Below, in pieces: positions 54,603 through 62,885 of a stretch of DNA of 64,000 bases. The position numbers and the translations under genes were made by a program. Numbering within the stretch: the first letter of the stretch is position 1; each line of letters opens with the position of its first letter. The notes beneath the pieces are model-generated. The model was not told the origin of the DNA and did not search any database. It saw only the letters and a program-made list of their open reading frames with translations. This DNA is from Sphingobium indicum B90A (GTDB taxonomy: Bacteria; Pseudomonadota; Alphaproteobacteria; Sphingomonadales; Sphingomonadaceae), in assembly GCF_000264945.2 (NCBI RefSeq), contig NZ_CP013071.1, positions 75,219-139,218 on the forward strand. Reading direction: 5' to 3'.

Positions 54603-56107
54603 CAGTGCACCTCCCCGCTGGCGATCAGGCTGTTGTAGCTGTGCAGATCGGGTGGCGGGATAGCGACATCGCGCTGCGATCTTGCGGTTGGCAGGAACTC
54701 GTCCCTGAGCGCATCGACATCGGGCAAGCGCCCGCTGTCGAGAGCCTCATCGATCCGCCGAGCCAGCACGTCGACACAGTCGCCCCTGGCGGCGATATCG
54801 AGCAGCGCGACGGCATCGCGGCAGGCCTGCCGTCCATCGAGTTGGGCATCGAAGGCTTGCCAGGCCCGCCGGTAGGCGTGATCGGGGAAGAGGGCTTCGC
54901 GGTAGACGAGGTTGCGCAGTGCACCGGGCTTGCGGCGCAGGTTACCGATCATGTGCCGGAAATCGATGCTATGCCCCCGGTGGGGATGACTGATCCGCAC
55001 ACGCGGCGTGGACATTACCCTGTCTGGACCGAGGAAGAGCTCGATGCGATCGTCAAAGAGATGCGCGTTGAGGCGCCGTCCGACGAGGCGGGAAGGCACC
55101 GAATAGGTAACCCGATCGATGGCGACGGTGCCGTTGCGGGTGACATCGACGGTGACCATGGCGAAATCGGTGGTTCGCCTTGCGGGCAGCGCCTTGAGTA
55201 CCCTGCGTTCTGCATCGATGCGCGCAGCATGCCGCCGGTTCTGTCTGGCGACCTGCGCCTCAACGAACTCGCGCCAGGCCTCGATGCTGACGAAATCGCG
55301 GCTGCCCCGCCGGCGTAAGGCCTGATCGAGCCGTCGCTTGAGATGGGCATGGGGACCTTCGATCGATCCGTTCTCGTGCGCCTCGCCGCGGTTGTTGCGG
55401 GTAGCAAGCATGCCGTAATGACGACACAGCTCGTCATAGCTTCGGGTGAAATCCCGCTGCGCATCGGCGTCGAGGTTTTTGTAGGCGGCTGACAGGGAAT
55501 CGCTGCGGTGTTCGGCCGGCGCACCGCCCAGCTTCCACAACGCATCCTGCAGGTGCTCCGAAAGGGCGGCAAAGCTCTCCCCGCCCAGCACGACAGCCGC
55601 ATGCTCCCAGCCACTCGCCGCCAAGCGGAAGTGGTAGAGGCGATAGGCCAGGGTCTCGCCGGCAACGGTGACCTTGAGACTGTCGCATACCGTGAAATCC
55701 GACAGGCCCTGCCGACCGGGCTCATGATGCTGCGGGAAGAAGATCTCCTTCTCGCCGCCGTGCAGTGCCCGCCAGCGGGCGATCCGGCGTTCCAGTGTTC
55801 GTCGTATCGCATCGGGAACAGCATCCTCGCCGAACTCGTCCTGGAGCGTCTCGAAGACCGTGACGGCAATGATACCGTCGATCTGGAGCAACTCCTCTAT
55901 ACGTGGCCAGAATGGCTCGAGCGGATCGGCGCGGGTGCGCCAGTGGCGCTCCTTCTTCTTCTGGGACGGAAGCTGCGGATCGTTCTCGATCCGGCGTGCG
56001 CTGCGTTCGCTGATACCGGCCTTGGCAGCCGCGACGGCCTGGGTGTGTTGGCGACGATGGGTCATGAAGAGAAATACCTGCTGATCGGAAATGTGGTGGC
56101 CCGGCAT
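54602..56107 (-). CDS. istA: IS21 transposase IstA
   Basis: The 501-residue DDE transposase starts [20 protein letters not shown], the usual IstA opening, with a helix-turn-helix (about 20-45) and a catalytic core with [20 protein letters not shown] containing the Glu. A longer frame to 56263 only reads through the terminal region, so I start at 56107. It works with IstB. Confidence 0.92.
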   Translation of the reverse strand: MPGHHISDQQVFLFMTHRRQHTQAVAAAKAGISERSARRIENDPQLPSQKKKERHWRTRADPLEPFWPRIEELLQIDGIIAVTVFETLQDEFGEDAVPDAIRRTLERRIARWRALHGGEKEIFFPQHHEPGRQGLSDFTVCDSLKVTVAGETLAYRLYHFRLAASGWEHAAVVLGGESFAALSEHLQDALWKLGGAPAEHRSDSLSAAYKNLDADAQRDFTRSYDELCRHYGMLATRNNRGEAHENGSIEGPHAHLKRRLDQALRRRGSRDFVSIEAWREFVEAQVARQNRRHAARIDAERRVLKALPARRTTDFAMVTVDVTRNGTVAIDRVTYSVPSRLVGRRLNAHLFDDRIELFLGPDRVMSTPRVRISHPHRGHSIDFRHMIGNLRRKPGALRNLVYREALFPDHAYRRAWQAFDAQLDGRQACRDAVALLDIAARGDCVDVLARRIDEALDSGRLPDVDALRDEFLPTARSQRDVAIPPPDLHSYNSLIASGEVH

Positions 56108-56322
56108 CGCAAACCCATCGCTCGTTGTTCGATGAGTGTTCCGATACCACCGCCCGCCACAGCCCCGATCTGCCCCCCGAAAGAAGGGGAAAAAGATCGC
56201 CACCGGTTGTCTGGTCCGCTCTCCGGTCGGGGCTGCGCCCCTCCCTACGATCAGACCAGACAACCGATCCTACCGGCCATCATAGTCGCCGCTCAACCGG
56301 CCATCGTAGTTGTCGCCGCGCA

Positions 56323-56330
56323 GGTTGAGC
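56323..56330. repeat. IS21-element target duplication, right copy
   Basis: GGTTGAGC directly follows the element and matches 53526-53533. Confidence 0.85.
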
Positions 56331-56464
56331 CGAAGTGGGCGGGGCGGATGACGCCGGAAGATTATCGTGGTCTCACGCCGTTGATCTACAGTCATGTGAA
56401 CCCTTATGGCCGCTTCGACCTCGACCTGAACGACCGGATTGATTTTGGACGGCTTGCAGCGTGA
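56331..56464 (+). pseudogene. tnpA: Tn3-family transposase, C-terminal tail
   Basis: The displaced 3' end of the transposase gene reads [19 protein letters not shown], then [19 protein letters not shown] and a short tail ending in Ala-Ala. TPED-RGLTPL...HVNPYG-F-LD is the characteristic C-terminus of Tn3-family TnpA. It is in frame with codon GAG at 53530 once the IS21 element and one repeat copy are removed. Confidence 0.9.
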
Positions 56465-56500
56465 GGCGGCTGATCGGCCTATAACATTTGGGTACACCCC
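56463..56500. repeat. candidate 38-bp terminal inverted repeat of the Tn3-type transposon
   Basis: Read outward-in on the minus strand this begins GGGGTGTACCCAAATG and is 38 bases long, like Tn3-family ends. It overlaps the tnpA stop, the usual position. The other end is not in the window. If correct, the resolvase gene at 56601 lies outside this transposon. Confidence 0.55.
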
Positions 56501-56600
56501 AGAGTGATAGGGCCGAGTGACACCATTCGTCTGTCACAAAAGGGTGGGTTTGCGCTCAATGTGACGATACACTGCAAGAGCCACCCTAATGTGACGGATT

Positions 56601-57473
56601 TTGCACTTGGCTCGTATCGGATATGCCCGCGTCAGCACCACGGACCAGGATCTGGATATCCAGATTGGCCGCCTCAAGAATGCAGGTTGCGAAATTATCC
56701 GTTCCGAGACCGGATCGGGGGCCTCGCGGAGCGGGCGCACGGAACTGGAAACGATCATGCAGTTTATGCACACCGGCGACGAGCTGGTCGTGCTGCGGCT
56801 CGACCGGCTCGGCCGCTCCACGCGCGATGTCCTGAACCTGGTGCATGAGCTTGATGAAAAGGGAGCTTCGCTGCGCATCCTTGAGCCAGAGGTGACGACG
56901 GCGGGCGACATGGGGCGAATGGTCATCACCATACTCGGCATGGTCGCCGATATGGAGCTGAAGTTCATCAAGGATCGTCAGCGCGCCGGGATCGAAGCGG
57001 CGCGCGCCGAAGGCGTTTACAAAGGCCGGAAGAAGAACGTCGATGACGATGAAATCCGCCGTCGCCTTGCCGCCGGCGCCAGCAAGGCCCGCGTTGCCCG
57101 CGACCTGAAGGTCTCACGAATGACCGTCTATCGGGCGCTCGACATTATTCCGTCACAGACCAAACTGCCGGAAAAGCCGCCCACTGCCAGCATCGCCCTG
57201 CATCTGATTATCGAGAACTTCAACAAGCGTGGAAGAGGTAGAAAACCCGCTCGGGAGCGGATTGAGGCGATGCTGGAACGCGACTACGCCATGGTAAAAA
57301 ACGGCAATTGTGATTACAAACTGACCGTCGCCTATGACCCCGATCCGGATGGCATTTCCCTTGATGAGGAAATCCAAAGCCTCCTCTCCGAGATGTTCAA
57401 CATCGCAGAGAGCTACAATTGCTCCATGGAAGCCGATATCTACGAGGTCGGTGGTCAGCAACGGTCCTGGTAG
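56601..57473 (+). CDS. serine recombinase (resolvase/invertase family)
   Basis: The 290-residue recombinase has the catalytic Ser in ARIGYARVSTTDQDLDIQ (residue about 12), the conserved Arg-rich VVLRLDRLGRSTRD, the E-helix and the C-terminal helix-turn-helix (ARVARDLKVSRMTVYRALD, about 165-185). It is about 100 residues longer than a standard Tn3 resolvase; the extra tail (about 190-290) is acidic and unassigned. The start is TTG at 56601. It may resolve plasmid multimers or cointegrates, including those made by IS6100 or Tn3. Confidence 0.88.
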   Translation: MHLARIGYARVSTTDQDLDIQIGRLKNAGCEIIRSETGSGASRSGRTELETIMQFMHTGDELVVLRLDRLGRSTRDVLNLVHELDEKGASLRILEPEVTTAGDMGRMVITILGMVADMELKFIKDRQRAGIEAARAEGVYKGRKKNVDDDEIRRRLAAGASKARVARDLKVSRMTVYRALDIIPSQTKLPEKPPTASIALHLIIENFNKRGRGRKPARERIEAMLERDYAMVKNGNCDYKLTVAYDPDPDGISLDEEIQSLLSEMFNIAESYNCSMEADIYEVGGQQRSW

Positions 57474-57565
57474 AATCAATCAAGCGTTCAGTGTTCGTTC
57501 TTCAACCTGGCCAAAATCGCAGCTTCGGGCCGACTGGGCCTTATAAAGAACGGTCAAATCTGCTT

Positions 57566-57589
57566 ATGTGATAAGTGCAATTATCACAT
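57566..57589. promoter_or_regulatory. 9-bp inverted repeat, candidate operator
   Basis: ATGTGATAA and TTATCACAT are separated by six bases (GTGCAA), about 60 bases before the DUF1612-type gene. The symmetry and AT-rich setting suggest a binding site for a dimeric regulator, possibly that gene's own helix-turn-helix protein. Confidence 0.5.
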
Positions 57590-57649
57590 GTTCGTTCACC
57601 AACCACCTGAGTAGTTGTGCAGTGTTTTGGCATTCACTACACATCCGGC

Positions 57650-58816
57650 ATGGAGCGCTTCCATCCCCTCGCCGCCGACACCGACGTCCCACCCGAGGAG
57701 CTCGCCCTCGCGCAAGGCGAATGCGCGCTGGCGCTCGGCCGGCTCGACGGGCTCCTCGCCAGCCTCACCGATATCGAAAAACGGCTGTTCTGCGTAGGGC
57801 TGCTGCGGGAGGTGTTGCTTTCATCCCTGGCGCAAGCGGGATTTGCGGACGCCGAACACCGGTTCAACGCCTGGTTCGCCGGGCTCGACCGCGGCCCCCA
57901 AGAGACACCCCTCACCGGCTGCTCCGCCTATGCCGTGGTCCGCGCCCTGCTCGGCGAACTCAGCCGTCATCCGTGGGAACCGCTCGCCGATGCCGCGCAG
58001 ACCATCGCTCTGGCCGCTCGCTTCGGGGCCGACCGCCCGATGCAAGCCGAAGACGCGCTGGCGGAGGAAGCGATCGGCAGGGCGATCACGCTAATGAAAC
58101 AGGCCGGCGCGGATGACGAGACCCCCCTGCCCTTCGCGGGTCTGGCCCGCCTGCACGCGCTGCTGCGCGCCGATCCGCGGTTCGCGCCGCTGGAGCGCGC
58201 GGTGCAAATCCGTTCGTTTGGGAACCGCGCGGTGGCGATCGAGCAGGCCGCCACGCGCACCCCGCTCTGGGCGGTCGATGCCGCGCTGGGGCGGCTGCTG
58301 ACCGCGTCCGGCGCGTGGGCCCGCGCCCTCCCCTGCCCCGGCGCGGTGACGGCGCAAACGCTGCAGCCGCAGCTCTGGCCGGGCGAACGCGCCATGCTGG
58401 CGGCCCGCAGCCTCCAGCGCAGCGTGACCCGGCTTGCCGAGCTGGTCGCGCAAGCGCGGCGGCGCGCGGTGCTGATGCGCGAGCAGTTGGGGCACCTGCG
58501 CTCGAGCGCGCGGGCACCGCAGGTGTGGATCCTGCTCGCTGGTTTTGCGCCACTCGGGCTCGATCAGATCACCTGGGCGTTCGGGATCAGTCGGCGCGGC
58601 ACCTATGCGATCGGCGACGCCCTTGTGGCGGCGCGCATGGCACGGCGGGAGACGGTCAAGGGGAAGGCCCTGCTGGTCGTCGAAGAACCGGGAAGGGATG
58701 GGCAGCCGGCGTCTTTGGACCAGGCTACCGCCCTCCCCCATGCGGCTCTTGCCGAGTTCGACGCGGCGATGGGTGAGATCGACCGGCTGCTCGCCGGCAG
58801 TTCTGGCCATCCCTGA
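57650..58816 (+). CDS. RHE_PE00001-type protein (DUF1612 with helix-turn-helix)
   Basis: The 388-residue protein resembles the plasmid-borne RHE_PE00001 family of rhizobia and sphingomonads. It has an N-terminal helical part, a DUF1612-like middle (about 180-300, with NRAVAIEQAATRTPLWAVDAALGRLLTASGAW) and a C-terminal helix-turn-helix (about 305-345, with GLDQITWAFGISRRGTYAIGDALVAARMARRETVKGKALL). The function is unknown; it is often found near plasmid or transposon genes. The ATG at 57650 lacks a clear ribosome site, and an in-frame GTG lies at 57617. Confidence 0.75.
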   Translation: MERFHPLAADTDVPPEELALAQGECALALGRLDGLLASLTDIEKRLFCVGLLREVLLSSLAQAGFADAEHRFNAWFAGLDRGPQETPLTGCSAYAVVRALLGELSRHPWEPLADAAQTIALAARFGADRPMQAEDALAEEAIGRAITLMKQAGADDETPLPFAGLARLHALLRADPRFAPLERAVQIRSFGNRAVAIEQAATRTPLWAVDAALGRLLTASGAWARALPCPGAVTAQTLQPQLWPGERAMLAARSLQRSVTRLAELVAQARRRAVLMREQLGHLRSSARAPQVWILLAGFAPLGLDQITWAFGISRRGTYAIGDALVAARMARRETVKGKALLVVEEPGRDGQPASLDQATALPHAALAEFDAAMGEIDRLLAGSSGHP

Positions 58817-58860
58817 CGCGGCATCGCGCGCATTCGGCGTGTATGAAAACTGATCTCTTC

Positions 58861-58888
58861 TTGACGTTATGTACAGATATCATACATA
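58861..58888 (+). promoter_or_regulatory. promoter and operator of the RES/Xre toxin-antitoxin operon
   Basis: TTGACG (58861-58866), a 16-base spacer and TACATA (58883-58888) form a sigma70-like promoter 25 bases before the antitoxin start. TATGTA (58868-58873) and TACATA (58883-58888) are an inverted pair around GATATC, a likely autoregulatory operator. The ribosome site is AAGGAG at 58900-58905. Confidence 0.65.
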
Positions 58889-58912
58889 GACAGAGAAAGA
58901 AGGAGATGGCCA

Positions 58913-59311
58913 ATGGCCACAACTGCCCATTCCGGCGTCCCCGCCAAAGCGCCCAGCCGCAAGGATCTGAGCGGTCCGGCGCTGCGCACCTTTTTCCGCA
59001 TTGCCGACGCCTGGGACCTCAAGGAAGCCGAGCAGATGAAGCTTCTCGGGCTCGACAGCCGCTCGACCTTCCAGACCTGGAAGCGCGGCGCGGTCGCGGC
59101 GATTCCCAAGGATGCGCTGGAGCGCATCTCCTATGTCATGGGGATCTACAAGGGGCTGAAGATGCTCCTGCCCCGTACCGCCAACGAATGGGTACGCAAA
59201 CCCAATGAGGCGCCGCTGTTCGCCGGACGCCCGGCGATCGAGCGGATGGCCTCGGGCAATGTCGCCGATCTCTACGTGGTGCGTCAATATATCGACGCGC
59301 AGCGCGGCTGA
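58913..59311 (+). CDS. antitoxin, Xre/MbcA/ParS type
   Basis: The 132-residue protein has an N-terminal helix-turn-helix (about 20-65, RTFFRIADAWDLKEAEQMKLLGLDSRSTFQTWKR) and the toxin-binding DUF2384 domain (about 70-130), ending in FAGRPAIERMASGNVADLYVVRQYIDAQRG. It neutralises the adjacent RES toxin and represses the operon. Its stop overlaps the toxin start (TGATG). Confidence 0.9.
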   Translation: MATTAHSGVPAKAPSRKDLSGPALRTFFRIADAWDLKEAEQMKLLGLDSRSTFQTWKRGAVAAIPKDALERISYVMGIYKGLKMLLPRTANEWVRKPNEAPLFAGRPAIERMASGNVADLYVVRQYIDAQRG

Positions 59312-59994
59312 TGGATGCCATTGCGACGACGCAAGTGCGGTGGCAACCGTGCTACCGGATCGTCGCAAGCCGGTTCCCGCCCATATCGCTGTTTGAGGAT
59401 GTCGCGGATCCGGCCGACCTGGAAGCGGTCTATGCGATCGAGGCGATGACCAACGACCGGCTTCGCGACGAGGTCGGGGACCTCGCCCTCGTCCCACCGG
59501 AGGACCGCGTATCGGGACCCGGAACATCGGCGATCATGGCAGCGTTCACCCACCTAAATCCCGATGGCAGCCGGTTCTGTGACGGCAGTTTCGGGCTGTT
59601 CTACGCTGCCAGCACCATCGAGACTGCGGTTGCCGAGACGCGCCATCACCGAACCCGCTTCATGGCGTACACCCACGAACCGGCGCAGGAACTCGACATG
59701 CGCGTCTACGCGGTCGACCTGGACGCCATGCTCCACGATATTCGCGGCCTGCGCGATGAACGCCCTGCCCTCTACGCCCCGGACAGCTATGCCGCCGGCC
59801 AGGCGCTTGGCCGGCACCTGCGTGAGCAAGGTTCGGATGGCATCGTGTACCAAAGCGTGCGCGACGCCGACGGCGAGTGCGCCGCGGTGTTCCGCCCTCG
59901 CCTACTCGCCAACAGCCGACAGGAGCGGCACCTGTGCTACGTTTGGGATGGCCGGGCGATTGTCACCGTCTACGAGAAGAAGACATTCGCCTAA
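59311..59994 (+). CDS. RES-domain toxin (NAD+ phosphorylase type)
   Basis: The 227-residue protein has the RES domain with the Arg in CYRIVASRFPP, the Glu in STIETAVAET and the Ser in the VYQSVRDADGECAAVFRP segment, plus the FCDGSFGLFYAAS block. RES toxins degrade NAD+ and stop growth unless bound by their antitoxin. Together with the upstream gene it forms a type II addiction module that would help keep the plasmid. Confidence 0.9.
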   Translation: MDAIATTQVRWQPCYRIVASRFPPISLFEDVADPADLEAVYAIEAMTNDRLRDEVGDLALVPPEDRVSGPGTSAIMAAFTHLNPDGSRFCDGSFGLFYAASTIETAVAETRHHRTRFMAYTHEPAQELDMRVYAVDLDAMLHDIRGLRDERPALYAPDSYAAGQALGRHLREQGSDGIVYQSVRDADGECAAVFRPRLLANSRQERHLCYVWDGRAIVTVYEKKTFA

Positions 59995-60038
59995 AGGTCC
60001 TGCGGACAAGCTAACCTTTCGGCCTTGAGTGACGCCTG

Positions 60039-60410
60039 TCAGGAATAGACCCCGGCAGCCATACGATCGAGATCTTCCATGACGATATCGATATCGCCAT
60101 TCGCAACCAATTCCGCGGCCGTTTTCCCAACTCCAGAAATGGGTTGATGCTTGAACCAGATAACCGCCTTGCCTTCTTCGCCTGCAAGTTCTGCCGCTCG
60201 CGTTATAACTCGGGCTATTTCCTCCAGTTTAATCTGCACGGTCGGGGCGGAGGGATACAGAGTCATGGCCTTAGGATCCAGGCGAGCAACGCGAGCCAAA
60301 TGCGCCATGGAGAAGCGCAGGCGCTCCGCCAGACGACGGGGCGAGATGATCTCATTCTCGCGAATGTCATCCTGGAAGGCTGCAGTCATAGGGCAGTCCA
60401 TATTCAACAT
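60039..60410 (-). CDS. orphan antitoxin-like protein (MbcA/ParS/Xre toxin-binding domain)
   Basis: The 123-residue protein has a helix-turn-helix-like N-terminus (ISPRRLAERLRFSMAHLARVARLD) and a C-terminal toxin-binding domain ending KTAAELVANGDIDIVMEDLDRMAAGVYS, the hallmark of DUF2384 antitoxins. It is on the strand opposite the RES/Xre pair, and no toxin gene follows it. It may be a decoy antitoxin, or the remnant of a second pair. It sits 43 bases after parB on the same strand. Confidence 0.7.
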   Translation of the reverse strand: MLNMDCPMTAAFQDDIRENEIISPRRLAERLRFSMAHLARVARLDPKAMTLYPSAPTVQIKLEEIARVITRAAELAGEEGKAVIWFKHQPISGVGKTAAELVANGDIDIVMEDLDRMAAGVYS

Positions 60411-60453
60411 GTGAAGACAAAACTCTCACGTCTCAGAACCGCTGAAGATTGTC

Positions 60454-61470
60454 CTAGCTCCAATGCTGATCGAGCAGCGCTTTCAACGCGGCCTCCGCTT
60501 CAGCCCGCGTACCACCGGCATGCGGGAGCAAGGTAAGTTTGAGACCCTTACGATCCACCGCCTCCACTTTCAGCAATGGTTTCCCCCCTTCGGACACGAT
60601 CGTTTCCGGCTTTCCTGACTTCTTGGGGGATCCTGACCTCTTGGGGGGATCGGCGGCCAGAGCGAGCGCGCGTATGATATCGGGGACCGGCATCGGTGCT
60701 GCGCGATCGGACTGCACCTGAGCGAGACGTCCCGCCTCGGCGAACACACGCTGCCGCCGATCCTCCGGTTTCAAGAGAGGCTTGATCGCGGTGACATGCT
60801 TGATCCTGAGATCCTGCGGAAGGGCGAAGGCCGCCATCAGTTCCGCCGGCAGCCGGGCAAGGTCGAGATAGCGGCTGAGCCAGCTTTCCGTGACATTGAT
60901 CCGCTCGGCCATCACCTTCTGGCGCCCCTCATAATAGGCGTCGAGCGCGCGCAGATAGTCGCGCGCGCGCTCCAGATCGGTGAGATCGTCGCGCGCCCGA
61001 TTCTCGAGGTCAGCGAGACGGAAGGCCTCCTCGTCGGTAAGGCTACGGATATCGACGAGAAAGCGGAAATCCGGATAGTTGTGGGCGCGCAGCCAACTGA
61101 TCGTCCAATGCCGGCGCGCGCCGCAAATCACCTCGAAATCGAAGGCAGGATCGTCCTTCACGCGGCGAACGATGGCGGGCATTTCTTGCTTGCCCTGCGC
61201 CTTGATGCTCTCGATGAGGTCGGCGCACCGCTCCTCATTGAGGAGCGCATATTCGCGGTTATGCCCCGCCCACATTCGGCAGCGCGCGGGATCGACAAGC
61301 TCATGGGTGCGCGAGACGACGCTGCCCGTCGCCAATTCGGCAAGCCGGCTTTCCCGGCCCGCCAGCACGCTCGCACCGATGCCAGGGCGCCGCGCCGCTG
61401 GGGCTTGCGCCCCCGGGTCGATTCCGGCGACCAGATCAGCCGCGAAGTTGGCGTTCTTCTTGCTCATCAT
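60454..61470 (-). CDS. parB: plasmid partition protein ParB
   Basis: The 338-residue protein has the ParB N-terminal domain (about 60-150, with GHNREYALLNEERCADLIESIKAQGKQ and the CTP-loop variant GARRHWTISWL), a central helix-turn-helix (about 170-220, VMAERINVTESWLSRYLDLARLP) and a Lys/Ser-rich linker before a C-terminal dimer region. It binds the partition site and works with ParA. Two 16-base direct repeats lie inside its coding sequence at 60614 and 60632. The start has two in-frame ATGs (61470 and 61467). Confidence 0.92.
   Translation of the reverse strand: MMSKKNANFAADLVAGIDPGAQAPAARRPGIGASVLAGRESRLAELATGSVVSRTHELVDPARCRMWAGHNREYALLNEERCADLIESIKAQGKQEMPAIVRRVKDDPAFDFEVICGARRHWTISWLRAHNYPDFRFLVDIRSLTDEEAFRLADLENRARDDLTDLERARDYLRALDAYYEGRQKVMAERINVTESWLSRYLDLARLPAELMAAFALPQDLRIKHVTAIKPLLKPEDRRQRVFAEAGRLAQVQSDRAAPMPVPDIIRALALAADPPKRSGSPKKSGKPETIVSEGGKPLLKVEAVDRKGLKLTLLPHAGGTRAEAEAALKALLDQHWS
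60614..60647. repeat. two direct copies of CCTGACYYCTTGGGGG inside parB
   Basis: CCTGACTTCTTGGGGG (60614-60629) and CCTGACCTCTTGGGGG (60632-60647) are direct repeats 18 bases apart. A third copy, CCTGACCCCTTGGGGG, is at 62861-62876 between parA and rep. The three differ only at positions 7 and 8. They could be iterons or partition-protein sites. Inside parB they encode the repetitive KRSGSPKKSGKPE linker. Confidence 0.55.
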
Positions 61471-61487
61471 CCACCCCTTCTACCCGG

Positions 61488-61505
61488 AATTGCACCGGTG
61501 CAATT
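61488..61505. promoter_or_regulatory. candidate partition-site palindrome 1
   Basis: AATTGCACCGGTGCAATT is a perfect 18-bp palindrome between parA and parB, 18 bases before the parB start. The same core is repeated at 62886-62911. Confidence 0.75.
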
Positions 61506-61514
61506 TTGCTCGCA

Positions 61515-62717
61515 TCAGGCGAGTCCCTCCTTGCGAAGCCGCGTCAAATGGCTCGGCCACATCGACCGAATGTCGACCTCAATTTCACTGTTCACGCCAT
61601 CAAGATAGGCAAGGCAGCGGTTGCGCACCGTCGAACTGGTGACCGGGCCGTCCAGCTCGTAGACGGTCATCAGCCGCGCCGTTGCATTGTCGATTTCGGC
61701 CGAATCCTTGAGCGGCGTACGGACGATCGCGTGACCGAAAAGGGTCCGCATCAGGTTCAGCAGTTCCTTCTGCATCGACTTATTCTCATCGACCTTGGAC
61801 GCCACAAAGCGCAGGAACTGCAGCGACGGCGCCAAGCCGCGATCGGCCAGCGTCTCTATGGTCTCATCGAGCATGGCGAGGAAGGCCGCCGTCGACGAGA
61901 AGTCCATCACCGTCGGCGGAACCGGCACCACCAGCGCATTGGCCGCGCGCAGCACCGAAAGCGAGATCGCGCCGAGCGCCGGAGGCGGATCGAGAACCAC
62001 CACATCGAACCGATCGGCAATGCTCGCGATGCCTTGCGCCATGCGGTCGATCAGGTTCCCCTGCCCCCGCGCCATGCGCGCTGCGATTTCATATTCCGAC
62101 TGGAACAGCCGCAGATTGGCCGGAACAAGCTCGAGGCCGTCGAAGTGGGTCTTGCGCAGGGCATAGTCGAGCGACTCCATGTCGTCGTGCCGCAGGAATG
62201 GATAGAGCGTGTCCTCCTCGGTCAGGTCGAGGTCGGGCACATAGCCGAATAGCGTGGTTGCCGACGCTTGGCTGTCGCAATCGATGAGAGCCACCCGGTA
62301 GCCCTTGATCGCGAGATATTGGGCCAGGTGCACCGAAAGAGTCGATTTCCCCACCCCGCCCTTGAAGTTCTGCACCGCGATAACGCAGCAGGGATCGGTT
62401 GCGGCCCGCCAGGGCCGGGTGCCGAACAGTCCGCGCATGTCGTTGAGCTGCGCCAGGGTATAGCCGACACGCCGATTATTCTCGGTTCGCGGAGGCGGCG
62501 GCAAGCGGCCGTCCTTCTCGGCCTCGCGAATGGCCGCCGCGGTTCGGCCGACCAGTTCCGCGGCCTTGCCAATCGGGAACGTCGGCTCGCGCCGCTCGTC
62601 CGCCCGGGCACTCCGCGCGGAGTCGCGGAGCCGCTCGAGGACAGAGCTGGTCCGTTGTGCGAGCGTCGAGACGGACAGCAGGTCCTGCGTGCCCTCAATG
62701 TCGAGTGATGCAGCCAA
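61515..62717 (-). CDS. parA: plasmid partition ATPase ParA
   Basis: About 400 residues. The N-terminal part carries a MerR-like helix-turn-helix (PIGKAAELVGRTAAAIREAEKDGRLPPP) and is followed by a deviant Walker A (NFKGGVGKSTLSVHL), Walker A' Asp in LIDCDSQASATTLFG and Walker B in VVLDPPPAL. This is the type Ia ParA/SopA layout, in which ParA also represses its own promoter. I favour TTG at 62717 because AAGGGGG lies six bases upstream; a frame from TTG 62756 lacks a ribosome site. The ribosome site is in the 3' arm of a possible hairpin. Confidence 0.9.
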   Translation of the reverse strand: MAASLDIEGTQDLLSVSTLAQRTSSVLERLRDSARSARADERREPTFPIGKAAELVGRTAAAIREAEKDGRLPPPPRTENNRRVGYTLAQLNDMRGLFGTRPWRAATDPCCVIAVQNFKGGVGKSTLSVHLAQYLAIKGYRVALIDCDSQASATTLFGYVPDLDLTEEDTLYPFLRHDDMESLDYALRKTHFDGLELVPANLRLFQSEYEIAARMARGQGNLIDRMAQGIASIADRFDVVVLDPPPALGAISLSVLRAANALVVPVPPTVMDFSSTAAFLAMLDETIETLADRGLAPSLQFLRFVASKVDENKSMQKELLNLMRTLFGHAIVRTPLKDSAEIDNATARLMTVYELDGPVTSSTVRNRCLAYLDGVNSEIEVDIRSMWPSHLTRLRKEGLA

Positions 62718-62722
62718 GAGAG

Positions 62723-62747
62723 GCCCCCTTGCGAAACTAGAGGGGGC
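62723..62747 (-). promoter_or_regulatory. hairpin that could hide the parA ribosome site
   Basis: In the transcript GCCCCCU and AGGGGGC can pair (7 GC-rich bp, 11-base loop). The 3' arm contains the AAGGGGG ribosome site of parA. Folding would lower parA translation. Confidence 0.5.
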
Positions 62748-62860
62748 ATAGCTCAATTTGCACTTTTAGGTCAATCGAAGGCTGATTTTCGCAAGTCGGC
62801 CCAGCCCGAAGGGCGAAACTTGCCCAATCTGCGCCGCAGACCTTTTGCGCCCCCTCGCAA

Positions 62861-62876
62861 CCTGACCCCTTGGGGG
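62861..62876. repeat. third copy of CCTGACYYCTTGGGGG
   Basis: CCTGACCCCTTGGGGG lies 10 bases from the palindrome at 62886, in the parA-rep gap. It matches the two copies inside parB except at positions 7 and 8. Confidence 0.55.
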
Positions 62877-62885
62877 CAGTTCACC

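Larger units (their letters stand above)
53534..56322 (-). mobile_element. IS21-family insertion sequence inside tnpA
   Basis: The 2789-bp element starts TGTAGCGCGACG and ends in GTCGCCGCGCA, the TG...CA ends typical of IS21. The two ends match at 18 of 26 positions. It is flanked by the 8-bp direct repeat GGTTGAGC. It carries istA and istB on the minus strand. Joining the flanks through one repeat copy restores the tnpA frame as [10 protein letters not shown]. No name is assigned because I cannot search databases. Confidence 0.9.
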
